Assembly (NCBI GenBank): GCA_937875605.1
Contig: CALLXZ010000229.1
Span: forward strand, 1-14,042
DNA from: an uncultured Moheibacter sp.
GTDB lineage: Bacteria > Bacteroidota > Bacteroidia > Flavobacteriales > Weeksellaceae
Direction of reading: 5' to 3'
Length of the DNA stretch: 14,042 nt
The notes beneath the pieces are model-generated. The model was given only the letters and a program-made list of their open reading frames with translations, had not been told where the DNA came from and searched no databases. Positions 7,315 to 14,042 of this stretch are shown piece after piece. The number at the start of each line of letters is the position of its first letter. The first letter of the stretch is position 1. The translations under genes and the position numbers were made by a program.

Positions 7315-8339
7315 CGAACAAAAATTTCTAATTTATCGGTTGAAATGGTTTTAGTTTCCACTAAACTTCCCTTAAAATCCGGTGATTTAATTCCGGAATC
7401 CCAAATGGTTGGTGAAGTGAAAATTCTTGCTTCATCCCACAAATCTTTTCTGATAAATGATTCTAACGTTTTCTTTCCACCTTCAATGATGACAGATTGG
7501 ATGTCCAATTCATATAATTTATCCAAAATTGAATTCGGTAAATTTTCATCAAATAAAACTTTAATAAATTCTAAATTTTCTTGACTTAATTTTTCTTTTT
7601 TCGTAAAAACAATTGTTCTTTGATTTCGGTCAAATAAATGCAAATCGGGATTTAATTTTAAATCTTTATCCAAAACCAAACGAATCGGTTGATTTCCATT
7701 CCAAAGCCTCGAATTCAACTGCGGATTATCCATTTCGGCTGTTTTCGTTCCGACTAAAATAGATTGCTCTTCAGTTCTCCATTTGTGAACCAATTGTTTG
7801 GAAAATTCGTTTGTAATCCACTTTTGTTTGCCGTTTTCAGTCGCCATGAAACCATTAGCAGTCTGAGCCCATTTCAAAATGACATAAGGTCTTTTCAGTT
7901 GATGAAAAGTAAAAAATCGTTTGTTCAATTCTCTGCATTCTTTTTCCAAAACACCTGAAATAACTTCTACTCCTGCATTTTTCAACTTTTGGATTCCCAA
8001 TCCATTGACTTTCGCAAAAAGATCAACCGTTCCGACAATCACTTTTTGAATCTGATGATGGACAATCAAATCCGCACAAGGTGGCGTTTTTCCATGATGC
8101 GCACACGGTTCAAGCGAAACATAAAGGGTTGAATTTTTAAGAATTTCTTTATTTTGAATTTGATTTATGGCATTGACTTCGGCGTGTGGTTCACCTGCTT
8201 TTTGATGCCAGCCTTCTGCTATAATTTTTCCGTCATGAACAATCACACAGCCGACCATTGGATTGGGGTACGTTTTTCCCAAACCATTTTTTGCCAGTTG
8301 AATGCATCTCTGCATCATTTGTTCATCAAAATCAACCAT
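7311..8339 (-). CDS. ribD: Bifunctional riboflavin biosynthesis deaminase/reductase RibD
   Basis: This cytoplasmic enzyme performs two consecutive steps of riboflavin synthesis after GTP cyclohydrolase II: deamination of the diaminopyrimidine and NADPH-dependent reduction of its ribosyl side chain. It has 342 residues. The N-terminal cytidine-deaminase-like domain (1 to about 145) has the zinc site His52-Ala-Glu54 (HAEVNA) with Cys79 and Cys88 in PCAHHGKTPPC, and TYPNPMVGCVIV near residues 23-34. The C-terminal reductase domain (about 150-342) has LKWAQTANGFMA (155-166) and IIEGGKKTLESF (284-295). Both active sites look intact, although the chain is a little shorter than many RibD proteins (about 360). 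No other riboflavin gene is nearby and no FMN riboswitch is recognisable upstream. A hairpin ends only 16 nt before the ATG. The gene is followed by overlapping yigZ. Confidence 0.96.
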   Translation of the reverse strand: MVDFDEQMMQRCIQLAKNGLGKTYPNPMVGCVIVHDGKIIAEGWHQKAGEPHAEVNAINQIQNKEILKNSTLYVSLEPCAHHGKTPPCADLIVHHQIQKVIVGTVDLFAKVNGLGIQKLKNAGVEVISGVLEKECRELNKRFFTFHQLKRPYVILKWAQTANGFMATENGKQKWITNEFSKQLVHKWRTEEQSILVGTKTAEMDNPQLNSRLWNGNQPIRLVLDKDLKLNPDLHLFDRNQRTIVFTKKEKLSQENLEFIKVLFDENLPNSILDKLYELDIQSVIIEGGKKTLESFIRKDLWDEARIFTSPTIWDSGIKSPDFKGSLVETKTISTDKLEIFVR

Positions 8340-8348
8340 TTTTTATTT

Positions 8349-8387
8349 TAAGAAAACACCTGACAAGTTCAGAAACCTGTCAGGTGT
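8349..8387 (-). terminator. Hairpin with T-rich tail between the DUF349 gene and ribD
   Basis: The arms at 8356-8365 (ACACCTGACA) and 8378-8387 (TGTCAGGTGT) are perfect 10-bp inverted repeats around a 12-nt loop. Read on the minus strand, the stem starts 23 nt after the DUF349 stop and runs into TTTTCTT (8356-8350), as expected of an intrinsic terminator for that gene. Read on the plus strand there is no T tract. The right arm also contains a small palindrome, ACCTGTCAGGT. Only 16 nt separate the stem from the ribD ATG, so it could also act as a leader structure for ribD. Confidence 0.65.
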
Positions 8388-8410
8388 AATTTATTGTCTA
8401 AATTTTAATT

Positions 8411-10525
8411 TTAACCTTCTGTACCTTCAGAATCTGAATCATCAAAATCAATTCGATGTAATTTTCTCAAACGAATTTCCGTATCAGTCAAACGTGCACG
8501 TTTTTCTTCGATTTGGCGGTAAACGTCTTTCAACAAAGGACTGTCTTGGTTTGCATTTGCAAAAAATCCAACGTTTGTTTCCAATTGATTGATTTCTTTT
8601 TCCAATTCGTCAATGGTTTTTCTTGCTTTGCGAATTTCGTCATCCAACAATCTCCCATCATTCCCTGATTTGATTTGGTCAACCAAAGACGCCATTTTGA
8701 AATCCTGAATTTCGTTTTGGGAAAGACCAAATGATTTCACCAACTCACTGATGGTTTTATTGAAATCCCCATTAATACTCATTTTAGAAGCTGGAACTTT
8801 CCCCAAACTGTTCCATTTTACATTGAATTCATTGATGGTATTCAGATCTTGTTGTGCATCTCCAGAAGGTTTAAATCCACTTACTTCTTTCAGAAATTCT
8901 TCTTTTTTCAAAAAGTTATCTTCAAACTGCTGATTTGCCTGATTTCCTCTTTCTTTGTAATGATCAAAGAACGCATTACAAGCATCTTTGAATTCTTTCC
9001 AAATAGAATCCGAATATTTTCGGGGAACATGACCTATTTTTTTCCAGTCTGCCTGAATTTTTTTAATAACCTGAACCGATGCATTCCAATCAGTGCTCTG
9101 AGCGTGCTCTTTTGCTATGTTTAATAATTCTTGTTTCTTTTCCAGATTGGTTTGTTGATCTGATTTTAGGGATTTGTAAAATTCATTTTTAGCATGATTA
9201 AAATCGCGGGTTGCTGTTTTGAATTCATCCCACATTTTTTGGTTGAATTCTTTTGGAACTCTTCCCGCGGCCAAAAAGTTTTCCCGTAAATTATTTAATT
9301 TTTTAATTCCTGACTGCCATTCACCATGTGATTTCTTTTCAGCATTTTGGGTCAACTTTGCTATTTCTGCTAGAATTTCCTGTTTTTTCGTCAGGTTCTC
9401 TTCTTGTTCTGCTTTTATTTTTTCGCCCAATTCCGATTTGCGATCATGAATTTTATGAGTTAATTCTTTGAATTTCTGCCAAGTCGGTTCACGTAAGTCT
9501 TCTGCTACCGGAACGGCTTCTTCTTTCCATAGACGGTGAAGATATTGTAATTCGTTTAGTGCTTTTTGTACATTTTCTTCTGCTACTAATTCTTCCGCAC
9601 GTTTGATGATAGACTCACGAACCACTAAATTATGCGCATAATCCATTTCGCGAAGCTCTTTATTCAAATCCAAATATTCATAGAAATTATCCAAATGATG
9701 GAAATAGGTTTTGAATACGTTTCCGGCCTGTGCCTTTGGAATCGAACCTGCATTATGCCAACGGGTTTTTAACTTTCTGAAATGAGTGAAAATATTAGAG
9801 CTTTCATCATTTTGTTCCATGTAAAGCGCTTTCAGTTCATCAATGATCTGAAGTCTTTCTTTTAAATTTTCCTGTTGAGCCTTTTCCTGCTCCTTGTAAT
9901 AGGCATCCAGTTGTTTGCGGTAATCATTGAAAACAGCATTGAATTCTTTTCTGGACGGATGGTCATATTGAAAGTCAAGCACTTCCCCTCCTTCTTCTAC
10001 AAAAGCTTCTTTTTTAGATACTTCGTCTTCCTCCAGTTGTTTTTTCACCGCATCTCGGATTTGGTTAAAATGTTCACGAAGTTTACGGACCGGATGGTTT
10101 TTGAGCAGATTTTTTGCTTCACCCACTAAAACTGCTATCGGAAGTTCCTCGTAATTTTTGAAAGGAATTTCTTCTTCTACAGATTCTTCACTTTCTTCGG
10201 ATTCCTCCTGAAGCTCTTCCGATTTATAATCGTCCGAATTCTGAGCAGGCGAAATTTCTTCAGCAGTAGTTTCTACTGTGTCGGTGATTGCTTCTTTTAT
10301 TTCTTGAGGATTTTCAGATTCCTGAGGTATTTCTGCCGGTGCTTCGGCATCAGCGGAATTTTCTTCAGCGGTAACCGTTTCGGCCACTTCCTCACTGTCT
10401 TCTTTCACTAATTCCTGCTTATCTGCCTCTTGTTCAGTTGATTCATCAGAAGCTTCCTGAGGATTTAAGTTTTGATTATTTTCTCCATCTGCCTCGTTGT
10501 GCAGGTTATCCAATTCAGTTGTCAT
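8411..10525 (-). CDS. Tandem DUF349-repeat protein with acidic N-terminus
   Basis: This is a 704-residue, probably cytoplasmic protein with no signal peptide or membrane segment. Residues 1 to about 125 are highly acidic and low in complexity (Glu, Asp, Ser, Gln), likely disordered. Residues from about 130 to 605 are helical DUF349 repeats. The recurring core is an aromatic, then a Gly and Pro: WHNAGSIP at 256, WKEEAVP at 333, FLAAGRVP at 417, WKKIGHVP at 494 and WNSLGKVP at 571. Each is followed by a W/F-x-x-F segment and a charged helix ending in a KK-E-L-like run. Spacing is 77, 84, 77 and 77 residues. A degenerate earlier unit without the aromatic core is visible at about 184-235. The C-terminal part (about 625-690) is a charged coiled coil. 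DUF349 proteins have no firmly established function that I can cite. The gene has its own promoter in the 47-bp gap after aroE and a hairpin terminator, suggesting a single-gene transcript. Confidence 0.9.
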   Translation of the reverse strand: MTTELDNLHNEADGENNQNLNPQEASDESTEQEADKQELVKEDSEEVAETVTAEENSADAEAPAEIPQESENPQEIKEAITDTVETTAEEISPAQNSDDYKSEELQEESEESEESVEEEIPFKNYEELPIAVLVGEAKNLLKNHPVRKLREHFNQIRDAVKKQLEEDEVSKKEAFVEEGGEVLDFQYDHPSRKEFNAVFNDYRKQLDAYYKEQEKAQQENLKERLQIIDELKALYMEQNDESSNIFTHFRKLKTRWHNAGSIPKAQAGNVFKTYFHHLDNFYEYLDLNKELREMDYAHNLVVRESIIKRAEELVAEENVQKALNELQYLHRLWKEEAVPVAEDLREPTWQKFKELTHKIHDRKSELGEKIKAEQEENLTKKQEILAEIAKLTQNAEKKSHGEWQSGIKKLNNLRENFLAAGRVPKEFNQKMWDEFKTATRDFNHAKNEFYKSLKSDQQTNLEKKQELLNIAKEHAQSTDWNASVQVIKKIQADWKKIGHVPRKYSDSIWKEFKDACNAFFDHYKERGNQANQQFEDNFLKKEEFLKEVSGFKPSGDAQQDLNTINEFNVKWNSLGKVPASKMSINGDFNKTISELVKSFGLSQNEIQDFKMASLVDQIKSGNDGRLLDDEIRKARKTIDELEKEINQLETNVGFFANANQDSPLLKDVYRQIEEKRARLTDTEIRLRKLHRIDFDDSDSEGTEG

Positions 10526-10548
10526 AACAAATTTTTCTTTTAGAATAA

Positions 10549-10579
10549 CAAATCTAATAAATCATAAGGGATTTACAAA
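10549..10579 (-). promoter_or_regulatory. Bacteroidetes-type promoter for the DUF349 gene
   Basis: On the minus strand, TTTG at 10579-10576, a 19-nt spacer and TAGATTTG at 10556-10549 match the Bacteroidetes -33/-7 pattern (TTTG, about 19 bp, TAnnTTTG). The -7 box ends 23 nt before the ATG at 10525, giving a short leader. The -33 box falls in the last codons of aroE. This is the best-formed promoter in the window. Confidence 0.65.
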
Positions 10580-11313
10580 GGTTGATTCCAAATTTCCCAA
10601 GATTTTTCTGCTTGTAAGACAAGCATTTCGTAACCGTTTTTGATTTTTGCACCTTTAAGTTCTCCGTTTTTCAGAAATTGGGTCTTTTCTGGATTGTAAA
10701 TTAAATCGTAAAGAAGGTGCTGATCCGATAAAAATTCGTAAGGAATATAAGGCTCATTTTCCACGTCCGGGAAAGTACCTAAAGGTGTGGAATTGATGAT
10801 GATGGGATGGTCCTGAATTATTTCTTGTGTTAAATCCGAATAAAGAAATTTTCCATTTCGGGTAATACTTGTATGAGGAATGTCTAATTTGTCCAACACA
10901 TATTTTATGGCTTTTGCCGCTCCTCCATCACCTAAAATCAAAGCTTTTTGATGATAGGATTCCAATAAAGGTTTTAGGGAATTTTCAAATCCATAAGCAT
11001 CTGTATTGAATCCTATTAGAATCGGATTATTCTCAGCATCTCGTTGAATTTTGATACAGTTAACCGCTCCGATTTTTTCCGCTTCCGGACTTAATTTGTC
11101 CAGAAAAGGAATAATTTGTTCCTTATACGGAATGGTTACATTTAAACCTTTTAAATTTTTATTCTGTATCAATTTTTCGATCTCTGAAATTTCATTTAAG
11201 TCAAAGGTTTGATAAGAAGTATTTTGTATTTTTTCCGAATTGAATTTATCTGAAAAATATTTTTTCGAAAAGGAATAGGAAATATTTCGACCGATTAATC
11301 CAAAAAGGTTCAT
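10573..11313 (-). CDS. aroE: Shikimate dehydrogenase
   Basis: This enzyme reduces 3-dehydroshikimate to shikimate with NADPH, the fourth step of the chorismate pathway to aromatic amino acids. It has 246 residues, shorter than E. coli AroE (about 272), as is common in this lineage. The shikimate-binding serines Ser14 and Ser16 sit in ISYSFSKKYF. Catalytic Lys64 is in LNVTIPYKEQ, Asp105 is in GFNTDAYG, and the conserved asparagines are in AVNC (83-86) and NTD (103-105). The nucleotide-binding loop is LGDGGAAKA at 127-135, and the C-terminal GYEMLVLQ (227-234) closes the substrate site. All expected catalytic residues are present. The ATG overlaps the dedA stop by one base (TGATG), so translation is probably coupled to dedA. 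The start matches the usual family N-terminus. Confidence 0.96.
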   Translation of the reverse strand: MNLFGLIGRNISYSFSKKYFSDKFNSEKIQNTSYQTFDLNEISEIEKLIQNKNLKGLNVTIPYKEQIIPFLDKLSPEAEKIGAVNCIKIQRDAENNPILIGFNTDAYGFENSLKPLLESYHQKALILGDGGAAKAIKYVLDKLDIPHTSITRNGKFLYSDLTQEIIQDHPIIINSTPLGTFPDVENEPYIPYEFLSDQHLLYDLIYNPEKTQFLKNGELKGAKIKNGYEMLVLQAEKSWEIWNQPL

Positions 11314-11984
11314 CAGGATTTAGTTTTGGAAAATCTTGATTTCAGCAGACGGATAATCAAAGGTAAATTCGCGGCGATGATGATCCCAAAAATAAAATAT
11401 TCAAGATTATTTTGAATAAATGCAAATCCGCCCAAGAAATATCCTAACATGGAAATCACACCGACCCACAAAACGGCGCCGATAAAACTATAGGTAATAA
11501 AAGTACGATAATCCAACTTTGTTGTTCCACAAATAAAAGGAATAATCGTCCGGACAACAGGCATGAAACGGGCAATAATGATCGCTTTTTTTCCGTGTTC
11601 GTTAAAGAAATCCGTAGCTTTTTCGATGTGTTTGGGCTGAATGTAAAACTTTCCCGGATTAGCTAAAAGCCAGTTCCCGAAACGTTTTCCCACAAAATAA
11701 TTGACATTGTCTCCCAAAATGGCTGCCAACATCAAAAGCGGAACAATATACTCGATATGTAAATGGTTTTGCTGGTCGTTTGCTGCAATCATCCCAATTG
11801 AAAAAATTAAAGCATCTCCCGGTAAAAACGGCATCACAAAAGAAGCGATGATCAGACCGGTTTCCGCAAAAATGATAAGAAAAAGAAAAATATAAATCCA
11901 GTTCCCATAATTATTGATAAAGTCCATCAGGACTTTATCCGGACGGCTTACGAAGTTGGCTATAAAATCAAATATTTCCTGCAT
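11313..11984 (-). CDS. DedA-family integral membrane protein
   Basis: This 223-residue inner-membrane protein belongs to the DedA/VTT (SNARE-associated Golgi) family. Some members have been shown to recycle undecaprenyl phosphate across the membrane, while others affect membrane potential and envelope fitness. Hydrophobic stretches lie at about 28-50, 78-92, 160-188 and 194-213, with re-entrant-type segments between. The conserved Glu41 in the AETG context is followed by the PGD motif (55-57), GDNVNYFVGKRFG (91-103) and the family signature ARFMPVVRTIIPFICG (138-153) with Arg139, Pro142 and Arg145. The C-terminus is basic (KSRFSKTKS), as expected on the cytoplasmic side. Its position between murA and aroE fits a cell-wall lipid carrier role, but that is inference. 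The upstream gap of 32 bp after murA shows no clear promoter or terminator. Confidence 0.93.
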   Translation of the reverse strand: MQEIFDFIANFVSRPDKVLMDFINNYGNWIYIFLFLIIFAETGLIIASFVMPFLPGDALIFSIGMIAANDQQNHLHIEYIVPLLMLAAILGDNVNYFVGKRFGNWLLANPGKFYIQPKHIEKATDFFNEHGKKAIIIARFMPVVRTIIPFICGTTKLDYRTFITYSFIGAVLWVGVISMLGYFLGGFAFIQNNLEYFIFGIIIAANLPLIIRLLKSRFSKTKS

Positions 11985-12016
11985 TAAAATTTATTTCAAC
12001 AATGCACGAGCAAAAA

Positions 12017-13330
12017 TTAAGCCCGAATGATATCGGCGCCTATGGCACGCAAGCGGGTGTCAATTTGTTCGTAACCTCTGTCAATTTGTTCAATGTTATG
12101 AATGATGCTTTTTCCTTTTGCTGACAAAGCGGCAATCAAAAGGGAAATCCCGGCACGGATATCAGGCGAACTCATCGTTGTTCCACGAAGTGGTGTTTCA
12201 TGATTTAGTCCGATAACCGTTGCCCTATGCGGATCACAAAGAATTATTTGTGCACCCATGTCAATTAATTTATCGACAAAAAACAATCGGCTTTCAAACA
12301 TCTTCTGGTGAATCAAAACACTGCCTTTTGCTTGTGTGGCAATCACCAAAACGATGCTCAACAAATCGGGCGTAAATCCCGGCCAAGGTGCATCTGAAAC
12401 AGTCAAAATGGATCCATCCATGAATTTTTGGATTTTATAATTTTCCTGTGCAGGAATAATCATATCATCATTTGACTTTTCTATTATAATTCCTAATCTC
12501 CTGAAAATATCAGGAATTACTCCCAAGTTTTCCCAAGAAACATTTTTAATTGTAAGTTCAGATCTGGTCATTGCAGCCAATCCAATCCATGAACCGATTT
12601 CAATCATATCGGGCAAAACGGTATGTTCCGTCCCCTTTAATTCTTCTACGCCTTCGATAGTCAATAAATTGGAACTGATTCCTTCTATTTTTGCACCCAT
12701 TCGCACGAGCATTTTGCATAATTGCTGCAAATATGGTTCGCAAGCGGCGTTATAAATGGTTGTTTTTCCTTTTGCCAAAACAGCTGACATGACGATGTTT
12801 GCCGTTCCGGTCACAGAAGCTTCTTCCAGCAACATATAGGTTCCGGTCAAAAATTTCCCATCTTCCAATTCTACACCGTAGAAATCTTCCCCTTCCTCAA
12901 ATCTATATTTGGCACCCAGATTTATGAACCCCTGAAAATGCGTATCCAAACGTCTTCTTCCGATTTTATCTCCTCCAGGTTTTGGCATATAAGCCTTTCC
13001 GTACATCGCCAAAAGCGGTCCCATCAACATGATTGAACCACGTAGCGAAGCACCGTCTTTTTTAAATTCTTTGCTTTGCAGATAATCCATACGGATGTCA
13101 TCCGCCTGAAAAGTATAATCTCCTTTAGCATTTTTCTGAATTTTAACGCCCAAATCTTCCAATATTTCGATGAGCCGATTTACATCACGGATATCTGGAA
13201 TATTTTTGATTCGGACGGGATCATGTGTCAAAAGAACAGCGCAAAGGATCTGAAGCACTTCGTTTTTTGCACCTTGAGGAATGATTTCGCCGCTTAAACG
13301 ATTTCCTCCTCTGATTTGAAATACAGACAT
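12017..13330 (-). CDS. murA: UDP-N-acetylglucosamine 1-carboxyvinyltransferase, Cys-to-Asp variant
   Basis: MurA transfers enolpyruvate from phosphoenolpyruvate to UDP-GlcNAc, the first committed step of peptidoglycan synthesis in the cytoplasm. It has 437 residues (E. coli 419) with the inverted alpha/beta-barrel layout. The substrate-binding Lys22-Asn23 lie in QGAKNEV, LRGSIMLMGP is at 97-106, Asp322 is in PGFTPDL, and the C-terminal Arg392 is in SPDIRAGIS. The mobile active-site loop reads PGGDKIGRR: Asp121 occupies the position of E. coli Cys115. The codon at 12968-12970 reads GAT on the coding strand. Asp at this position is known from mycobacterial and chlamydial MurA, where it keeps activity but prevents alkylation by fosfomycin. 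The gene follows the DUF4290 gene by 9 bp and precedes dedA by 32 bp, all in one direction, so a shared transcript is likely. Confidence 0.97.
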   Translation of the reverse strand: MSVFQIRGGNRLSGEIIPQGAKNEVLQILCAVLLTHDPVRIKNIPDIRDVNRLIEILEDLGVKIQKNAKGDYTFQADDIRMDYLQSKEFKKDGASLRGSIMLMGPLLAMYGKAYMPKPGGDKIGRRRLDTHFQGFINLGAKYRFEEGEDFYGVELEDGKFLTGTYMLLEEASVTGTANIVMSAVLAKGKTTIYNAACEPYLQQLCKMLVRMGAKIEGISSNLLTIEGVEELKGTEHTVLPDMIEIGSWIGLAAMTRSELTIKNVSWENLGVIPDIFRRLGIIIEKSNDDMIIPAQENYKIQKFMDGSILTVSDAPWPGFTPDLLSIVLVIATQAKGSVLIHQKMFESRLFFVDKLIDMGAQIILCDPHRATVIGLNHETPLRGTTMSSPDIRAGISLLIAALSAKGKSIIHNIEQIDRGYEQIDTRLRAIGADIIRA

Positions 13331-13339
13331 CTTAAAATT

Positions 13340-13975
13340 CTATTTGTGTTTGGACTTATTACGGTTATTCTGGTTGTTCTGATTGTTTTTGTTTTTGCGA
13401 ACTTTGTTAGAATGATTAGTATTTACCTGCAAACGATCATTGGACAGAAGTGATTCACCTGAGTTCCTTAGATCAAATTCACCATCGGAAAGTTCATATA
13501 GATGATCTAAAATCGTTTGGTCATCGACGGTATCCTTGTTCCATAAAAGATAACATTTTTTCATGTGGTTAGCAATTACCATTACTAATCCTTCTTGTTT
13601 ATCTCCTTCCCAACTTTTGGCAACGGCGATCATACTACGGATGTTTTTTCCGTAATATTTATATTTGTATTCGCTTCCGGGATAACGCACCTTATTGGGC
13701 TTGCTGTACACCTCTTCTTCAGTCGGTTTTGGGTAAGGTGATTTCACATCCAATCTGAATTTGGACATGATGAATAACTGATCCCAAAGTTTATGCTGAA
13801 AATCGGGGATGTCGCGAAGATGCGGGTTTAGTTCGCCCATCACTTCTATAATTATTTCAGCAAAACCATTTCGTTCTTGCTCATCTGTAAAAGTCATGCA
13901 GTGATCTACCATCTGTTGTATATGACGTCCGTATTCCGGGATGATCAGCGCTTTTCTTGCAGTATTGTATTCCAT
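13340..13975 (-). CDS. DUF4290 family protein of unknown function
   Basis: This 211-residue protein belongs to a Bacteroidetes family without known function. The recognisable N-terminus is MEYNTARKALIIPEYGRHIQ, and the body contains conserved-looking runs such as FQHKLWDQLFIMS (59-71) and VRYPGSEYKYKYYGKNI (96-112). There is no signal peptide or membrane segment, so it is probably cytoplasmic. The last 25 residues are a low-complexity Asn/Lys/Gln tail encoded by AAC/AAT/CAG-rich repeats. I choose the ATG at 13975. An in-frame TTG at 13996 would add seven residues but sits in a promoter-like box, and the family start fits MEYNT. The gene heads the murA-dedA-aroE run, 9 bp before murA. My recollection that DUF4290 genes often neighbour murA in this phylum supports a cell-wall link, but the biochemical role is unknown. 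Confidence 0.85.
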   Translation of the reverse strand: MEYNTARKALIIPEYGRHIQQMVDHCMTFTDEQERNGFAEIIIEVMGELNPHLRDIPDFQHKLWDQLFIMSKFRLDVKSPYPKPTEEEVYSKPNKVRYPGSEYKYKYYGKNIRSMIAVAKSWEGDKQEGLVMVIANHMKKCYLLWNKDTVDDQTILDHLYELSDGEFDLRNSGESLLSNDRLQVNTNHSNKVRKNKNNQNNQNNRNKSKHK

Positions 13976-13993
13976 TTTAATTTTGAATGTCCA

Positions 13994-14026
13994 CAAAAGT
14001 ACGATTTATAATTAATGAACTTGCAA
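13994..14026 (-). promoter_or_regulatory. Candidate promoter of the DUF4290-murA-dedA-aroE cluster
   Basis: On the minus strand, TTG at 14026-14024, a 22-nt AT-rich spacer and TACTTTTG at 14001-13994 resemble the Bacteroidetes TTG/TAnnTTTG promoter; the spacer is at the long end of the range. The -7 box ends 18 nt before the ATG at 13975. The following genes have no equally good promoter, so this site may drive all four. Confidence 0.5.
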
Positions 14027-14042
14027 CAAAAATTCGGACAAA

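Noticed and set aside
8340..8410. FMN riboswitch upstream of ribD
   Set aside because: The gap is only 71 nt and lacks the multi-stem conserved core of the RFN element. Only a single simple hairpin is present.
8849..10129. Several plus-strand open frames opposite the DUF349 gene
   Set aside because: The Phe/Leu/Ser-rich translations are what the antisense of Glu/Lys-rich coding DNA produces. There are no independent promoters or family matches.
1..14042. Mobile element, phage, defence system or CRISPR array
   Set aside because: No transposase, integrase, direct-repeat array, tRNA or attachment-like duplication was seen. All genes are recognisable housekeeping or lineage-typical families with uniform AT-rich codon use.

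Overview
The window looks like an ordinary chromosomal housekeeping region of a Flavobacteriia-type Bacteroidetes, probably close to the Weeksellaceae/Chryseobacterium group. The genus cannot be fixed from this sequence. The clues are AT-rich DNA, no Shine-Dalgarno sequences before starts, several TAnnTTTG (-7 type) promoter elements, lipidated Omp85/TamA-like and serine-hydrolase proteins, and the family pair DUF349/DUF4290, which I know mainly from Bacteroidetes. There are no RNA genes, CRISPR arrays, insertion sequences or phage genes. Genes are tightly packed and no gap exceeds 90 bases.

Layout. 1-4531, minus strand: a tamL-like Omp85 lipoprotein gene, then fbaA (class II fructose-bisphosphate aldolase), then accD (acetyl-CoA carboxylase carboxyltransferase beta), which runs off the left edge. 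4537-6708, plus strand: a SpoU/TrmH-type RNA 2'-O-methyltransferase whose ATG lies only 5 bp from the tamL ATG, followed by a serine beta-lactamase-like lipoprotein hydrolase. 6712-8339, minus: ribD (riboflavin synthesis) overlapping a YigZ/IMPACT gene by 4 nt. 8411-10525, minus: a long protein of tandem DUF349 repeats behind an acidic N-terminus. It has its own promoter and a hairpin terminator. 10573-13975, minus: a compact run DUF4290 - murA - dedA - aroE with gaps of 9, 32 and -1 nt, headed by a promoter near the right edge.

How the genes fit together. The right-hand cluster joins the first committed enzyme of peptidoglycan synthesis (MurA), a DedA membrane protein (a family that includes undecaprenyl-phosphate carriers) and shikimate dehydrogenase. 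The DUF4290 protein heading it has no known function. The left-hand block mixes central carbon metabolism, fatty acid synthesis and outer-membrane biogenesis.

The most informative sequence details are two residue-level changes. MurA has Asp instead of the usual catalytic Cys, which predicts intrinsic fosfomycin resistance. AccD lacks all four zinc-ribbon cysteines. Also notable are the 5-bp head-to-head starts of tamL and the methyltransferase, and a hairpin squeezed between the DUF349 gene and ribD. I found no convincing new multi-gene system.
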